From NCBI GenBank assembly GCA_019310525.1, contig JAFDEE010000022.1, positions 1-37,944 on the forward strand: DNA of 37,944 nt. The letters run 5' to 3'. This stretch comes from Deltaproteobacteria bacterium. GTDB lineage: Bacteria; Desulfobacterota; DSM-4660; Desulfatiglandales; HGW-15. Shown one piece after another: positions 19,928-30,899 of the stretch; the stretch's first letter is position 1; each line of letters opens with the position of its first letter. A model generated the notes under the pieces. It was not told the DNA's origin. It searched no databases and saw only the letters and a list, made by a program, of their open reading frames with translations. The position numbers were made by a program, and so were the translations under genes.

Positions 19928-20711
19928 AAACATAGGGGTCTGGTTCCTGGCGGGTTATTATACCTTGCTGATCATCCCCCTGGGTGTGATGCTATGGTTC
20001 CGGGTGCCGATCATCGGTAAGACCCTTTCGGCGGTGTTGAGGATGACCCTCCAGTTGCTTTTCGTCGGGCTTTACCTCCAGGTCGTATTCCGGCTGAATA
20101 ATCCATGGCTCAACTCTCTCTGGCTGCTCGTCATGGTGGGCGTGGCTGATGTGTCCATTGCCAGGGGTTGCGGCCTCAGGTTGGGAAGGTTCGTCATTCC
20201 CCTTTTCGGCGCCTTGGTTGCGGGAACAGCGGTCCCCTTGATCGCCTTTGTAGGCCCTCTGCTCAAGCGGCCCAACCTGATGGACGCCCAGTATGTCATC
20301 CCCATCGGGGGCATGATCCTGGGCAATTGCCTGCGGGCCGACATGATTGGGATCAGGCACTTCTATGAGGCCATCCGAAAAGGAGAAAAGACCTTCCTGC
20401 TCGCCCTCTCTCATGGAGCCCGACTACATGAGGCCTTAAGACCTTACCTGCGTGATGCGTGCCGGGCGGCATTGCTCCCCACCGTGGCGACCATGGCCAC
20501 GATCGGACTGGTGGCCCTGCCTGGTATGATGACCGGGGTGATCCTTGGTGGGGCCAATCCCATGACGGCTATCAAGTACCAGATAGGGATCATGATTGCC
20601 ATTTTCACGGGAACGGCCATCACGGTGATCCTGGCTATCCTGATGAGTGTGAAGGTGAGCTTTACCCCATACGGGACCCTGGACCCCGGGGCCTTCAGGA
20701 AGCGGCCCTGA
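19917..20711 (+). CDS. fetB: ABC transporter permease, FetB/UPF0014 family
   Basis: This 264-residue integral membrane protein has about seven hydrophobic helices. It includes family segments such as LSAVLRMTLQLLFVGLYL near the N terminus, VIPIGGMILGNCLRADMIGI in the middle (about 127-146), and ALLPTVATMATIGLVALPGMMTGVILGGANPM (read in two parts, about 187-218). These define UPF0014 permeases, the partners of FetA in presumed iron export. The ATG at 19917 follows GAGGAGGG (19905-19912) within the end of fetA, so the subunits are co-translated. The substrate is inferred from the family; the context with a PadR regulator could also mean toxic-compound efflux. Confidence 0.85.
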   Translation: MGAENIGVWFLAGYYTLLIIPLGVMLWFRVPIIGKTLSAVLRMTLQLLFVGLYLQVVFRLNNPWLNSLWLLVMVGVADVSIARGCGLRLGRFVIPLFGALVAGTAVPLIAFVGPLLKRPNLMDAQYVIPIGGMILGNCLRADMIGIRHFYEAIRKGEKTFLLALSHGARLHEALRPYLRDACRAALLPTVATMATIGLVALPGMMTGVILGGANPMTAIKYQIGIMIAIFTGTAITVILAILMSVKVSFTPYGTLDPGAFRKRP

Positions 20712-20878
20712 ATCGATGAAAGAGAGCGGGAGGGGCTGAACGGGTCCGTGACGGGGGAGGGAGGAAGCTGCATGGCATGGGAATTTCTGTGGGCCGGGGC
20801 CGTTTCCTTTTGGAATTGAAGCCCGGTGCAATCAGTAATCAAGTTTCCAATACCTCCGACAGAACATGGAGTGATTCG

Positions 20879-22303
20879 ATGGTGGAGAAGAAATCGGGTG
20901 GTAGTTTGAAAAACAATGATCTATCGATCTTTTTTGAGCCCAAAAACCTTGCAATCATCGGTTCCTTTCGGGAGAACTATTTCGGTGGCCACGTGGTGGT
21001 AAAGTCCCTACTGGAGGGGGGCTTTCATGGCGGAATATTTCCCGTCAACTCCAACGCCAGGGAAACCCATGGCCTCAGGGTGTATCCATCCCTGAAAGAG
21101 GTCCCGGCCAAGATAGACCTGGTCCTGGTCATGATCAACGCCCGGCGGGTTCCAAGGGTCATCCAGGAGTGTGGAGAGATGGGGATAAAAGGAATAGTGG
21201 TGGTCTCGGACGGCTTTGCAGAAAGGGACCTGGAAGGAAGACGGCTTCAGGAGGAAATCCTGAAGATTGCCGGACAATGGGGAATCCGCCTCCTCGGCCC
21301 CAACACCGCGGGAATTCTCAACACCTCCTGTGGCTTGAATCCTGCGCCTTACGAGGCCGGGTACTACAGGGTGAAGAAGGGGCCTGTCGCCATCCTTGCC
21401 CAGACCGGGATGATCAACCCCCAGGCCGTCCCCTATCCCGATCTCCGTTTTGGCATCAGCAAAGTCTGTGACTTTGGGAACAAGTGCGATCTGGACGAGT
21501 GTGATGTGATGGCCTATCTCGCGGAAGACGATGAGACCGGAGTGATCACCATGTACCTGGAGAGTATACGGGACGGAAGACGCTTCATCGAGACCTGCCG
21601 GCAGGTGAGCGCCCGCAAGCCCGTCCTGGTCTTGAAAGGGGGAAAGACCCGGGAAGGGGCCCGGGCCAGTGTCTCCCATACCGGATCTCTGGCGGTGGAT
21701 GATGCCGTCTTCAATGCGGCCTGCAGGCAGTCCGGGCTCCTTAGGGTGGAGCGGTTCGCAGAGCTTTTCGAGATGCCTAAGATCTTCGCAGGACAGCCCC
21801 TTCCAAGGGGGAACCGGTTGGGGATCCTGAGCATAACCGGCGGGGTGGCCGTGCTTTGTATTGACCGGGCGTCGACCTACGGTCTTCAACTGGCCGAGTT
21901 GAGCCGGGAGACCGCTGTAAGGCTTGATCGGTGGTTCCCTGGGGCTGGAAAGATGCCGGTGGACATCGGCCCCATGATGGCCGCCGTCCGGGACGCCTTT
22001 TCCCTCTATCCCGAGTTGTTGAGGGAGGTGCTGGAGGACGAAGGGGTGGATTGTCTGCTGAACATCCTATGGGCGAATCCACGGGGCGGCATCATCGAGC
22101 GCTACCTCGAGGCCTATGAAGGCGTGAAGGACGGGCTTCGGAAACCACTGGTGACCTGGGTCTACGGACCGGACAGTGCAATCGTCCAGGAGACGGCCTT
22201 CCGCCTGGAGGACATGGGGTTCCCCGTGTTTCGGGAGCCGGAGATCTGTATAAAGGCCCTGGGCCTGGCCCTGCGTTATGCAGAGTGGAGGAAGGGGGCC
22301 TGA
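20879..22303 (+). CDS. NDP-forming acyl-CoA synthetase, alpha subunit
   Basis: The 474-residue protein has the three-domain alpha architecture of ADP-forming acetyl/acyl-CoA synthetases. These are a CoA-binding Rossmann domain (about 15-145, with PKNLAIIGSFREN), a succinyl-CoA synthetase-like domain with the phospho-histidine H267 in SVSHTGSLA, and a C-terminal ligase domain (about 300-460). Such enzymes make ATP from acyl-CoA or work in reverse. The ATP-grasp beta part needed for nucleotide transfer is neither fused nor encoded next to it. The ATG at 20879 follows GGAG (20868-20871) by 7 nt. It is 167 bp downstream of fetB, so probably not in the same operon. Confidence 0.8.
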   Translation: MVEKKSGGSLKNNDLSIFFEPKNLAIIGSFRENYFGGHVVVKSLLEGGFHGGIFPVNSNARETHGLRVYPSLKEVPAKIDLVLVMINARRVPRVIQECGEMGIKGIVVVSDGFAERDLEGRRLQEEILKIAGQWGIRLLGPNTAGILNTSCGLNPAPYEAGYYRVKKGPVAILAQTGMINPQAVPYPDLRFGISKVCDFGNKCDLDECDVMAYLAEDDETGVITMYLESIRDGRRFIETCRQVSARKPVLVLKGGKTREGARASVSHTGSLAVDDAVFNAACRQSGLLRVERFAELFEMPKIFAGQPLPRGNRLGILSITGGVAVLCIDRASTYGLQLAELSRETAVRLDRWFPGAGKMPVDIGPMMAAVRDAFSLYPELLREVLEDEGVDCLLNILWANPRGGIIERYLEAYEGVKDGLRKPLVTWVYGPDSAIVQETAFRLEDMGFPVFREPEICIKALGLALRYAEWRKGA

Positions 22304-22456
22304 CCATGTACGGGTGGGCAAAGAGATGATCGACGGAAGCCTTGACAAGGTGACGGTGATCGGCCCTAGGAGTTTGCAGGATCTTTTTGCCAATGGCTTG
22401 CTTTGTTCCGGAGGGGACTCCAAGGTACCCTGGATTGAGTGCCGGGGAGGAATGGG

Positions 22457-22930
22457 ATGATGGAAACAAGGAAGCGGATATGGAGGAGGGGTTTTAAAAT
22501 CAACTCTTTCAGTATACCCACGGGCCTGGTGTTCCTATTCTTGATCGTACTGACGTCCCTTGAAGGCACTTCCCTTTTCGCCGGGGAGAAAACGGAGGGA
22601 TCTGCAGCCGCTAAAAGATGGGATCTTTTTAACCTGAGGGGTCGAGTGATCGGCTCGGTGGACAATAGTGGAAGCGTCTATAACCGGGTTGGCGTCCTGG
22701 TAGGAACGGTTGATAAGGACGGAACGGTCTACAATGTCCGCCGTGACCCCGTCGCCAGGGTGGATGCAGATGGTTCTGTCCGGAGCCGCACCGGTAACCT
22801 CGTGGGTTTCGTGGACCGGGACGGGAATGTTTATAATCGCTTGAGAAAAAAGGTGGGATCCGGCAAAGGGATCCACGACACGGTTCTTTTGGGGGGCGCG
22901 GCCCAGTTGCTCATTTTCATGAACAACTGA
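22457..22930 (+). CDS. exported small tandem-repeat protein
   Basis: I do not recognise a named family. The 157-residue protein has a basic start, a hydrophobic signal (about 22-42, ending SLFAGEK), then four imperfect 16-18-residue repeats at 63-80, 81-98, 99-114 and 115-132. The repeat consensus is hydrophobic-G-x-V-D-x-D-G-x-V-Y-N-R, as in GTVDKDGTVYN and GFVDRDGNVYN. The pattern suggests a small beta-meander or solenoid. The tail is hydrophobic (TVLLGGAAQLLIFM) and could anchor the protein in a membrane. Two ATGs (22457 and 22460) follow GGGGAGG; the first gives 6-nt spacing. It is convergent with the GTPase gene. Confidence 0.7.
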   Translation: MMETRKRIWRRGFKINSFSIPTGLVFLFLIVLTSLEGTSLFAGEKTEGSAAAKRWDLFNLRGRVIGSVDNSGSVYNRVGVLVGTVDKDGTVYNVRRDPVARVDADGSVRSRTGNLVGFVDRDGNVYNRLRKKVGSGKGIHDTVLLGGAAQLLIFMNN

Positions 22931-22960
22931 AACGACCGTCACCCCCCGGTGACGCGTTTC
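22929..22960. terminator. strong hairpin between convergent genes
   Basis: CGTCACC (22937-22943) pairs with GGTGACG (22948-22954) around CCCC, and GAAACG (22929-22934) pairs with CGTTTC (22955-22960) as an outer stem with a 2-nt bulge. It overlaps the last stop codon. No long T tract follows on either strand, so bidirectional termination is plausible but unproven. Confidence 0.5.
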
Positions 22961-22982
22961 GTTTGGGGAAAGGCGTTCCTCC

Positions 22983-24320
22983 TTACCCGGTTGCTCCAGA
23001 GGACGAGAGTCGCTTCAGGAGTTCGTCTTCCAGGCGCGGCTCACCGTGGTCCCGGTACTCATAGCGGACCCTGAGGGTGGGCTTGTCAATGGACACGATC
23101 CGGGTCAGGTGGATCGGTGTGGCGAAGAGCACCAGATCACACTCGGACCGGCTGATGGTGGCTTGAAGGTCCTCGATCTGTTGTCGGCTGTATCCCATAG
23201 CCGGGAGCAGCGGTCCCATGTGGGGATACTTGCTGTAAGTCTCGGCGATGGTCCCCACGGCATAGGGTCTGGGATCCACGAGTTCAGAGGCCTCGTAAGT
23301 CCTTGCGGCGATGACCCCTGCACCGTAACTCATTTCCCCGTGGGTCAAGGTGGGTCCGTCTTCCACCACCAGGACCCTTTTTCCCCGGATAAGGTTCGGA
23401 TCGCTTACCAGGACGGGGGATTCGGCCAGAAGTATTTTTGCATCAGGATTGCAGCGCTGGATATTTCCGCGGACCTGCTCAATGTTTTCCTTCGGGGCTG
23501 TATCCACCTTGTTGATGATGGCGATATCCGCCATGAGCATGTTGGTCTCGCCGGGATAATAGAGGAGTTCGTGCCCCGGGCGGTGGGGATCGAAGAGAAC
23601 GATATGCACGTCCGGGAAATAGAAGGGCGTGTCGTTGTTCCCCCCATCCCAGACGATGACGTCCGCTTCCTCCTGAGCAGCCTCCAGGATTTTTCCGTAG
23701 TCCACCCCCGCATAGACGACGATCCCCTGGTCCACGAGGGGTTCGTATTCCTCCCGTTCCTCGATGGTGCAGCGGTGCTTCGTAAAATCTTCGTATGAGG
23801 AGAAGCGCTGGACCACCTGGGCCCTCAAGTCACCGTATGGCATGGGATGCCGCACGGCGACGACGCGTTTCCCCTGTTTGCGGAGGATCTCGCAGACCTT
23901 GCGGGTCGTCTGGGATTTTCCACAACCCGTGCGGACGGCGCAGACCGCCACCACCGGTTTGGTCGCCTTGAGCATGGTGTAAGTGGCGCCGATCAGGATG
24001 AAGTCCGCCCCCTCACTCATGGCGATCCCGGCCTTGTGCATGACCTCCACGTGGGGGATGTCGCTGTAGGACATGGCCACCAGGTCGACTCGATGCTCCC
24101 GGATGAGTTCAGCCAGCCTCTCCTCGGGAAAGACGGGAATCCCCTCGGGATAGAGCTTGCCGGAAAGTTCCGGGGGGTAGAGACGCCCCTCGATGTTCGG
24201 AATCTGCGTAGCGGTAAAGGCCACGACCCGGTAGCGGGGGTTATCCCGGAAATAGACGTTGAAATTATGAAAATCGCGCCCACCGGCGCCCATGATGATT
24301 ACTTTTTCTTCTGTACCCAT
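22983..24320 (-). CDS. COG2403-type GTPase, cyclic 2,3-diphosphoglycerate synthetase-like
   Basis: The 445-residue protein starts with IIMGAGGRDFHNFNVYFR, a Rossmann-like segment typical of this family. A P-loop-like VRTGCGKSQTTR at 129-140 precedes a nucleotide-binding domain with VWDGGNNDTPF and an NKVD guanine-specificity motif. Archaeal relatives make cyclic 2,3-diphosphoglycerate; the bacterial function is unknown. The ATG at 24320 follows AGGAG by about 10 nt on the minus strand, whereas an upstream start would add 20 unconserved residues. It is the last gene of the GntR-rocD-argF unit, 194 bp after argF. Its presence there suggests a role linked to ornithine or carbamoyl phosphate, which is inference. 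Confidence 0.75.
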   Translation of the reverse strand: MGTEEKVIIMGAGGRDFHNFNVYFRDNPRYRVVAFTATQIPNIEGRLYPPELSGKLYPEGIPVFPEERLAELIREHRVDLVAMSYSDIPHVEVMHKAGIAMSEGADFILIGATYTMLKATKPVVAVCAVRTGCGKSQTTRKVCEILRKQGKRVVAVRHPMPYGDLRAQVVQRFSSYEDFTKHRCTIEEREEYEPLVDQGIVVYAGVDYGKILEAAQEEADVIVWDGGNNDTPFYFPDVHIVLFDPHRPGHELLYYPGETNMLMADIAIINKVDTAPKENIEQVRGNIQRCNPDAKILLAESPVLVSDPNLIRGKRVLVVEDGPTLTHGEMSYGAGVIAARTYEASELVDPRPYAVGTIAETYSKYPHMGPLLPAMGYSRQQIEDLQATISRSECDLVLFATPIHLTRIVSIDKPTLRVRYEYRDHGEPRLEDELLKRLSSSGATG

Positions 24321-24514
24321 GATATTTCTTCTCCTGATTCGTTGATGAGCTGCACTACGCCGCCCATTGAACGGTAACAAGCGTTTCCCTGCCGGAGTAC
24401 TCTCGGGTTTTTCCAGGAGAGACTACCGGCATCATCCTTTTCCCTCTCCCAGCAACCGGAGCGTAATAATTTTCCGGTGAGGGACCGCCGATGCCCATAT
24501 TTTACCGCGCGGCC

Positions 24515-26672
<2,158 letters not shown>

Positions 26673-26688
26673 GTTAAATCCTCCCCAC

Positions 26689-27420
26689 TCAGGCTGGTTT
26701 ATGTTCTTCTTTCATGTGGCGGTTGAATTTCCTCACATGTTGCTTTACAAGGTTTCGGGCTTCTTCTCCCTTGCCCGTCTCTACAGCGGCGACGATCTTT
26801 TTCAGATCCTCGAGGTTCTCCGCGAGAACCCGCTTGCTCCTCAGGGAGAACTGCTCGTAACGGCCAAGGATCCTCTCGTGGATCATCCGAAGATTGGCCA
26901 GGTAAATCGGGTTTCCGACGATCTCTGCAAGAGCGATGTGAAGGTCCATGTCCAAGCGAACGAAGGCGGCACTGTCCAAGGGCTCCCGGTTCAGGATTTT
27001 CTCCGCCTCTGACAACAGGCCCCTCAGGCGCTTGATGTCCTTTTCCTTCACCCTTTCAGCGGCAAGCGATGCGACCAGCCCTTCAACCCCTTCCCTGAAC
27101 TCGGCCAGATGATCATAGGTCACCTTTTTTGTCTGGATGAGCAGATCCAGTCCCTCGACGATCTTCTCCGTGCCGACGGCCTTTACGACAGCCCCTCCGC
27201 CGACCCCGATCTTTATGTCGATCAGGCCTTTTTGTTCCAGAACTCTCAGGGCCTCCCGAATGGTGCCCCGGCTGGTCTCGAACATCTCCTTCAGTTTCAT
27301 CTCAGAAGGCAGCATGTCGCCGGCCTTGAGACTTCCGTCCAGGATGGCGCCCTGAATCTGGTCCACAACGTGCTGGTAGATCCGGTTGGGTTTGGGTTTT
27401 TTGAACTTAAGGTCGGCCAT
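26689..27420 (-). CDS. FadR-type GntR transcriptional regulator
   Basis: The 243-residue regulator has an N-terminal winged helix (about 13-75, with [20 protein letters not shown] and [13 protein letters not shown]) and a C-terminal all-helical FCD ligand domain (about 98-235). Metal-binding-type residues there include D157 and H161 in [16 protein letters not shown], and a later H180-type position. FCD regulators sense small organic acids or amino acids. It is the first gene of the ornithine operon, so it probably controls itself and rocD-argF. The ATG is at 27420. A TTGACA box and repeated GTTAA elements lie just upstream. Confidence 0.85.
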   Translation of the reverse strand: MADLKFKKPKPNRIYQHVVDQIQGAILDGSLKAGDMLPSEMKLKEMFETSRGTIREALRVLEQKGLIDIKIGVGGGAVVKAVGTEKIVEGLDLLIQTKKVTYDHLAEFREGVEGLVASLAAERVKEKDIKRLRGLLSEAEKILNREPLDSAAFVRLDMDLHIALAEIVGNPIYLANLRMIHERILGRYEQFSLRSKRVLAENLEDLKKIVAAVETGKGEEARNLVKQHVRKFNRHMKEEHKPA

Positions 27421-27467
27421 GTCGCCTCTTTTCAGCCAGGCCTCGTTGCCTCGCAGGATGGCCCTTC

Positions 27468-27531
27468 AAGGGTTAAATTGTTAAACTGTTAGACGGTTCA
27501 ACCCTTTAACCATCTAAAGAGAATATGTCAA
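27468..27531 (-). promoter_or_regulatory. promoter and putative operator of the GntR-rocD-argF operon
   Basis: On the minus strand a perfect TTGACA (27526-27531) is followed after 17 bp by TAAAGG (27503-27508). Overlapping the -10 and downstream region, AAGGGTT (27468-27474) and AACCCTT (27500-27506) form inverted arms around several GTTAA/GTTAG units spaced by 8-9 bp. This is a likely binding region for the GntR protein, although it does not match the FadR consensus exactly. Confidence 0.45.
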
Positions 27532-27636
27532 GAAAAAATGTAGCCGAATGGGAGGATCAGGGAAGGCAGTTGGAATCGGTTCGGGGGCCAAGTGGTTAGA
27601 AAAGGGGGTGACAATGGGGTTAGGGGAATTGGAGGG

Positions 27637-29274
27637 TTACCGGGGCCTCTGGATGCCCATCTTTCTGATTCTGGCCTTGAGGGTTGTAGGTTTCACGCCC
27701 AGGAGTTCCGCTGCCCCGCCTGGTCCTGAAACCTTCCACCGACACAATTGAAGGGCGGCCAGAAGGTTTTTCTTTTCCAGTTGTTTCATCTCCACCTCAG
27801 TGAGGATCTCCGTCCCTTGAAGATTCACGGGTGCCGGGGCGGGCATGGAAAGTGCCCCATCTTTCGGACGTGCCGGCAGGTCGAACCGGAGGTGGCCCCT
27901 TTGAGAGATGATTAGCGCCCGTTCGATCACGTTCCGCAATTCCCGGACATTACCCGGCCAGTCGTATTCCTGGAGCTCAGCCAGGTTGGCCCTGGTCAAT
28001 TTTGGTCGGGGAAGGTTCAATTTGCCGGATACCCGGTCCAGGAAATGCTCAGCCAACAAGGGAATATCCTCCTTGCGATAGCGAAGAGGCGGAATTTCAA
28101 GGGGAAATACGCTGATCCGGTAATAGAGATCCCTGCGGAAGTTTCCCTCTTCGACTTCTTTTTGGATGTCCTTGTTGGTGGCGGCAATGATTCGAACGTC
28201 AACCTTTCGAGTTCGTTCTTCTCCGATGCGCTCGTATTCTCCATCCTGGAGGACTCTCAGAAGTTTGGACTGGAGAGGGTAAGGGATTTCCCCCACCTCG
28301 TCGAGAAAAAGGGTGCCGCCGTCGGCCGCCTCGAATCGTCCCGCCCGTTCCTTCACGGCCCCGGTGAATGCCCCTTTTGTGTGCCCGAAGAACTCGCTTT
28401 CGTAAAGTTCGCTCGGGATGCTCGCGCAGTTGACCTTGATCAGGGGCCGGTCCCTCCGGAGACTGCGCCGGTGGATTTCCCGTGCAACCAATTCTTTTCC
28501 GGTCCCGGATTCTCCCAGGATGAGCACGGTGGTATCGGTGGGAGCCACCATTTCGATCTGCCGGAGGATCTTCAGGAGCGCGGGGCTTCGGCCGATGATG
28601 TCCCCGAATGCTCCGACCTCATCCAGTTCCTCCCGAAGATAGACATTTTCGAGTTCAAGCTGACTCCTCAGTCTTTCTATTTCCTGGTAGGCGCGGGCGT
28701 TGGCGATGGCGATCGCCGCATGATCCGCGACCATCCGTAACCATACACTCCCTTTTTTGACGAGTTCCGGAGGGATCCTGAAATAGATGCCCACCACCCC
28801 CAGCACCTCTCCCTTGTATAGCATGGGCTGACCCGCAAAACTGATTATTTCTTCTCCCAGGGCCCATGGATTGCGCTCGATCCACTCGGGATGCCGCCGG
28901 ATGTCCACCACGCTTCCGGCCTCGCCCCTTGAGGCGATAAGGCCGATTTTGGTGACGCCGAGGGGCACTCGTGCGTACAGGCCGTCCAGCCGTGACCAGT
29001 TTTGGGGGTCATGTCGCAATGGCGTGCCCCGGCTGGCAACCAAGTGCAGGCAGTTCCGCCGCCCAGGGCATTCCTTTCCCATGGCGCACCGCTCGCACAA
29101 GTCCCCTTGCCTGATGAGCCAGATTCGCGCCAGGGCCACGTGGAGCCTCATAGCCATCCGCTCGACGATCATACGGAGAATGGAGTCCACGGAACGTTCC
29201 TGGGCCATTTCAAGAAGAAGGCCCTTTATGGACTCAAATTCCGGCTCGTAGTCTTTCTCGATTTTCATCCTCAT
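27637..29274 (-). CDS. sigma-54-dependent activator with cysteine-bearing GAF domain
   Basis: The 545-residue protein is a bacterial enhancer-binding protein. An N-terminal GAF domain (about 20-195) carries four cysteines, C60, C63, C69 and C75, in a C-x2-C-x5-C-x5-C cluster. A coiled linker (195-220) leads to the AAA+ domain with Walker A GESGTGKE (254-261), the sigma-54 contact loop GAFTGA (301-306) and Walker [10 protein letters not shown] (321-329). A Fis-type helix-turn-helix ends the protein ([17 protein letters not shown]). All residues for activation are present. The cysteines could bind a metal or Fe-S cluster and sense redox or O2; this is inference. It is divergent from the reductive-dehalogenase-like gene, its likely target. 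Confidence 0.92.
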   Translation of the reverse strand: MRMKIEKDYEPEFESIKGLLLEMAQERSVDSILRMIVERMAMRLHVALARIWLIRQGDLCERCAMGKECPGRRNCLHLVASRGTPLRHDPQNWSRLDGLYARVPLGVTKIGLIASRGEAGSVVDIRRHPEWIERNPWALGEEIISFAGQPMLYKGEVLGVVGIYFRIPPELVKKGSVWLRMVADHAAIAIANARAYQEIERLRSQLELENVYLREELDEVGAFGDIIGRSPALLKILRQIEMVAPTDTTVLILGESGTGKELVAREIHRRSLRRDRPLIKVNCASIPSELYESEFFGHTKGAFTGAVKERAGRFEAADGGTLFLDEVGEIPYPLQSKLLRVLQDGEYERIGEERTRKVDVRIIAATNKDIQKEVEEGNFRRDLYYRISVFPLEIPPLRYRKEDIPLLAEHFLDRVSGKLNLPRPKLTRANLAELQEYDWPGNVRELRNVIERALIISQRGHLRFDLPARPKDGALSMPAPAPVNLQGTEILTEVEMKQLEKKNLLAALQLCRWKVSGPGGAAELLGVKPTTLKARIRKMGIQRPR

Positions 29275-29341
29275 GCCCCGAAAGTATGCAAAAATTTGCC
29301 TGCTATCAACAATTTTTTGAAAAATTCAAAATATTGTTATG

Positions 29342-29356
29342 CCCTCTTCAAGAGGG
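29342..29356. promoter_or_regulatory. candidate activator-binding dyad
   Basis: CCCTCTT (29342-29348) and AAGAGGG (29350-29356) form a perfect 7-bp dyad around one base. It lies between the sigma-54 activator gene and the candidate -24/-12 promoter, at a distance of about 210 bp from the latter, usual for an upstream activator site. Confidence 0.35.
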
Positions 29357-29564
29357 TCTTCACTGGATATCCCGGAAATTGGACTCAATCGGAGGCAGGG
29401 AAGTAAAGTGGACGGATGGAAATATCTCAATATCCGGGGTGGTGAATCCTGCACAAAATGGGAGACTTTAAGCATATATATCGGGTCGGCGGGGTGAAGG
29501 CGCACCGGACAGGGTGGACTCAGGAGCGGTTTGCAACTTGTCATGGTTTTCCATGCGGCCGGAT

Positions 29565-29580
29565 TGGCATGGATATCGCT
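29565..29580 (+). promoter_or_regulatory. candidate sigma-54 (-24/-12) promoter
   Basis: TGGCATGGATATCGCT fits TGGCACG-N4-TTGCW with the invariant GG (29566-29567) and GC (29578-29579) exactly 10 bp apart. There are two mismatches outside the invariant positions. The transcript would start near 29591 and lead to the gene at 29715. A sigma-54 activator is encoded divergently next to it, which raises the prior. Confidence 0.5.
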
Positions 29581-29605
29581 TATTGTCTTCTCCAAGTAAT
29601 GTCTG

Positions 29606-29643
29606 ATCCATAAATGAGAATTCTCTCATTTATGGATGGGCAC
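29606..29643. repeat. 14-bp palindrome ending in a mobile-element terminus
   Basis: The 14 bases at 29606-29619 are the exact reverse complement of 29624-29637, with ATTC between them. The right arm extends into CATTTATGGATGGGCAC (29627-29643), identical to the right end of the element at 18820-18836. It may be a minimal or decayed element of that family, or an operator between the sigma-54 promoter and the gene at 29715. Confidence 0.6.
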
Positions 29644-29714
29644 GTCCTAACCTTTAGTATACACTGGAATTCAGGGGCCCCAGCCCATTTCCTGCCAAGG
29701 GCGGAGGAGAGAAA

Positions 29715-30899
29715 ATGATCAATCGGAGACGTGAAAAGGCCAAATTCGGAGAATGCATCGACCCATATCCCACCCATCTTCTCAAGCGGGTGGATCGTCC
29801 CACCACCAAGATCCTGGACGATCAGGTCAAGCGGGTGGACGAGAGGGAGAGCGGATTCATGAGGGCAGGGCGGGGGGATTTCGGCGAACGGCTGAAAAAA
29901 GAATATTACCGGTTCGTTCAGAAACATCCCCTGTCAAACGCCCTGGTCCGGATGGGGTTTCACTTGCGAAAGGTCACGGACGGTGAGGTGGCCTCCGAGA
30001 AGGCACCGATTCCTTATGACGATCCCGTGCTCATGGCGGCCCATATCAAGGAGGTGGCATACTTTTTGAGGGCCGACCTGGTGGGGATTTGTGAACTGCC
30101 CCCTTATGCCGTGTACAGCCACGGTGCCTGGCATGGGGGATTCGAAATCGAACTCAATCACAAATACGCAATCGCCATCCTGATAGACCAGGATGTTCGA
30201 ACAGAGGAGGCCTTCAACGGGCGGGACTGGATCAGCAACTCCATGAGCTTCCTGGCCTATTCCACCTCCGGATTCATCGCATGCATTCTGGCGGACTATA
30301 TTCGCCAATTGGGTTTTCCGGCCCGGGCACACCACGCCCTTGATTACTATGTGGTCGTGCCGCCGATCCTTCTCTGGGCAGGGCTCGGGGAGATGTGCCG
30401 GATCGGCGACATCGTACTCAATCCCTTTTTGGGCCCGCGGTTCAAGGCGGCGGTCGTGACCACGGATCTCCCTCTTGCGGTGGACAAGCCCATTGACTTC
30501 GGGCTCCAGGATTTTTGCTCAAAGTGCGGGAAGTGCGCCCGGGAATGCCCTTCGGGGGCCATAAGCACAGGGGACAAGGTCATGCACAACGGCTACGAAA
30601 AGTGGCCCAACGATGTGGAGAAGTGTACGCACATGCGGGTCGGGAATAAATACGGGTCGGGGTGCGGAACGTGTGTCAAAGTTTGCCCCTGGAGCAAGCC
30701 CTGGACTCCGTTCCACCGTGCGGTCAACTGGACCATGAGGCACGTTCCTCCTGCCAGGCGATTCGGCATCTGGGGAGACGACCTCATGGGATACGAGAAA
30801 CCGGAGGAAAGCAAGAAGTGGTGGTTCGACCTTGAGTGGGTGGACGGGAAGCTCCGCATTCCTCCGAAAAAGGGGGAGAAAGATCACGATTACCTTTAG
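29715..30899 (+). CDS. reductive-dehalogenase-like corrinoid/iron-sulfur protein
   Basis: The 394-residue protein matches the RdhA family. It has a nitroreductase/corrinoid-type domain (about 100-260, with AGLGEMCRIGDIVLNP and TTDLPLAVDKPIDFG), then two [4Fe-4S] motifs. These are C268-x2-C-x2-C-x3-C278-P and C304-x12-C317-x2-C320-x3-C324-P, the canonical RdhA spacing. Respiratory RdhAs have a Tat signal and a small RdhB membrane anchor. Here there is no Tat signal and no rdhB, so the protein is probably cytosolic and may not serve respiration. The N-terminal 90 residues are unusual. The ATG follows GGAGGAGAG. Substrates could be halogenated or other corrinoid-dependent compounds; unknown. Confidence 0.82.
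   Translation: MINRRREKAKFGECIDPYPTHLLKRVDRPTTKILDDQVKRVDERESGFMRAGRGDFGERLKKEYYRFVQKHPLSNALVRMGFHLRKVTDGEVASEKAPIPYDDPVLMAAHIKEVAYFLRADLVGICELPPYAVYSHGAWHGGFEIELNHKYAIAILIDQDVRTEEAFNGRDWISNSMSFLAYSTSGFIACILADYIRQLGFPARAHHALDYYVVVPPILLWAGLGEMCRIGDIVLNPFLGPRFKAAVVTTDLPLAVDKPIDFGLQDFCSKCGKCARECPSGAISTGDKVMHNGYEKWPNDVEKCTHMRVGNKYGSGCGTCVKVCPWSKPWTPFHRAVNWTMRHVPPARRFGIWGDDLMGYEKPEESKKWWFDLEWVDGKLRIPPKKGEKDHDYL

Noticed and set aside
22326-22460. 44-residue frame between the acyl-CoA synthetase subunit and the repeat protein
   Set aside because: No ribosome binding site or recognisable family; it ends inside the start region of the next gene.
29715-30899. Epoxyqueuosine reductase (QueG)
   Set aside because: QueG also has two [4Fe-4S] motifs, but the TDLPL...DKPIDFG segment and the CX12CX2CX3CP second motif fit the reductive-dehalogenase family better.
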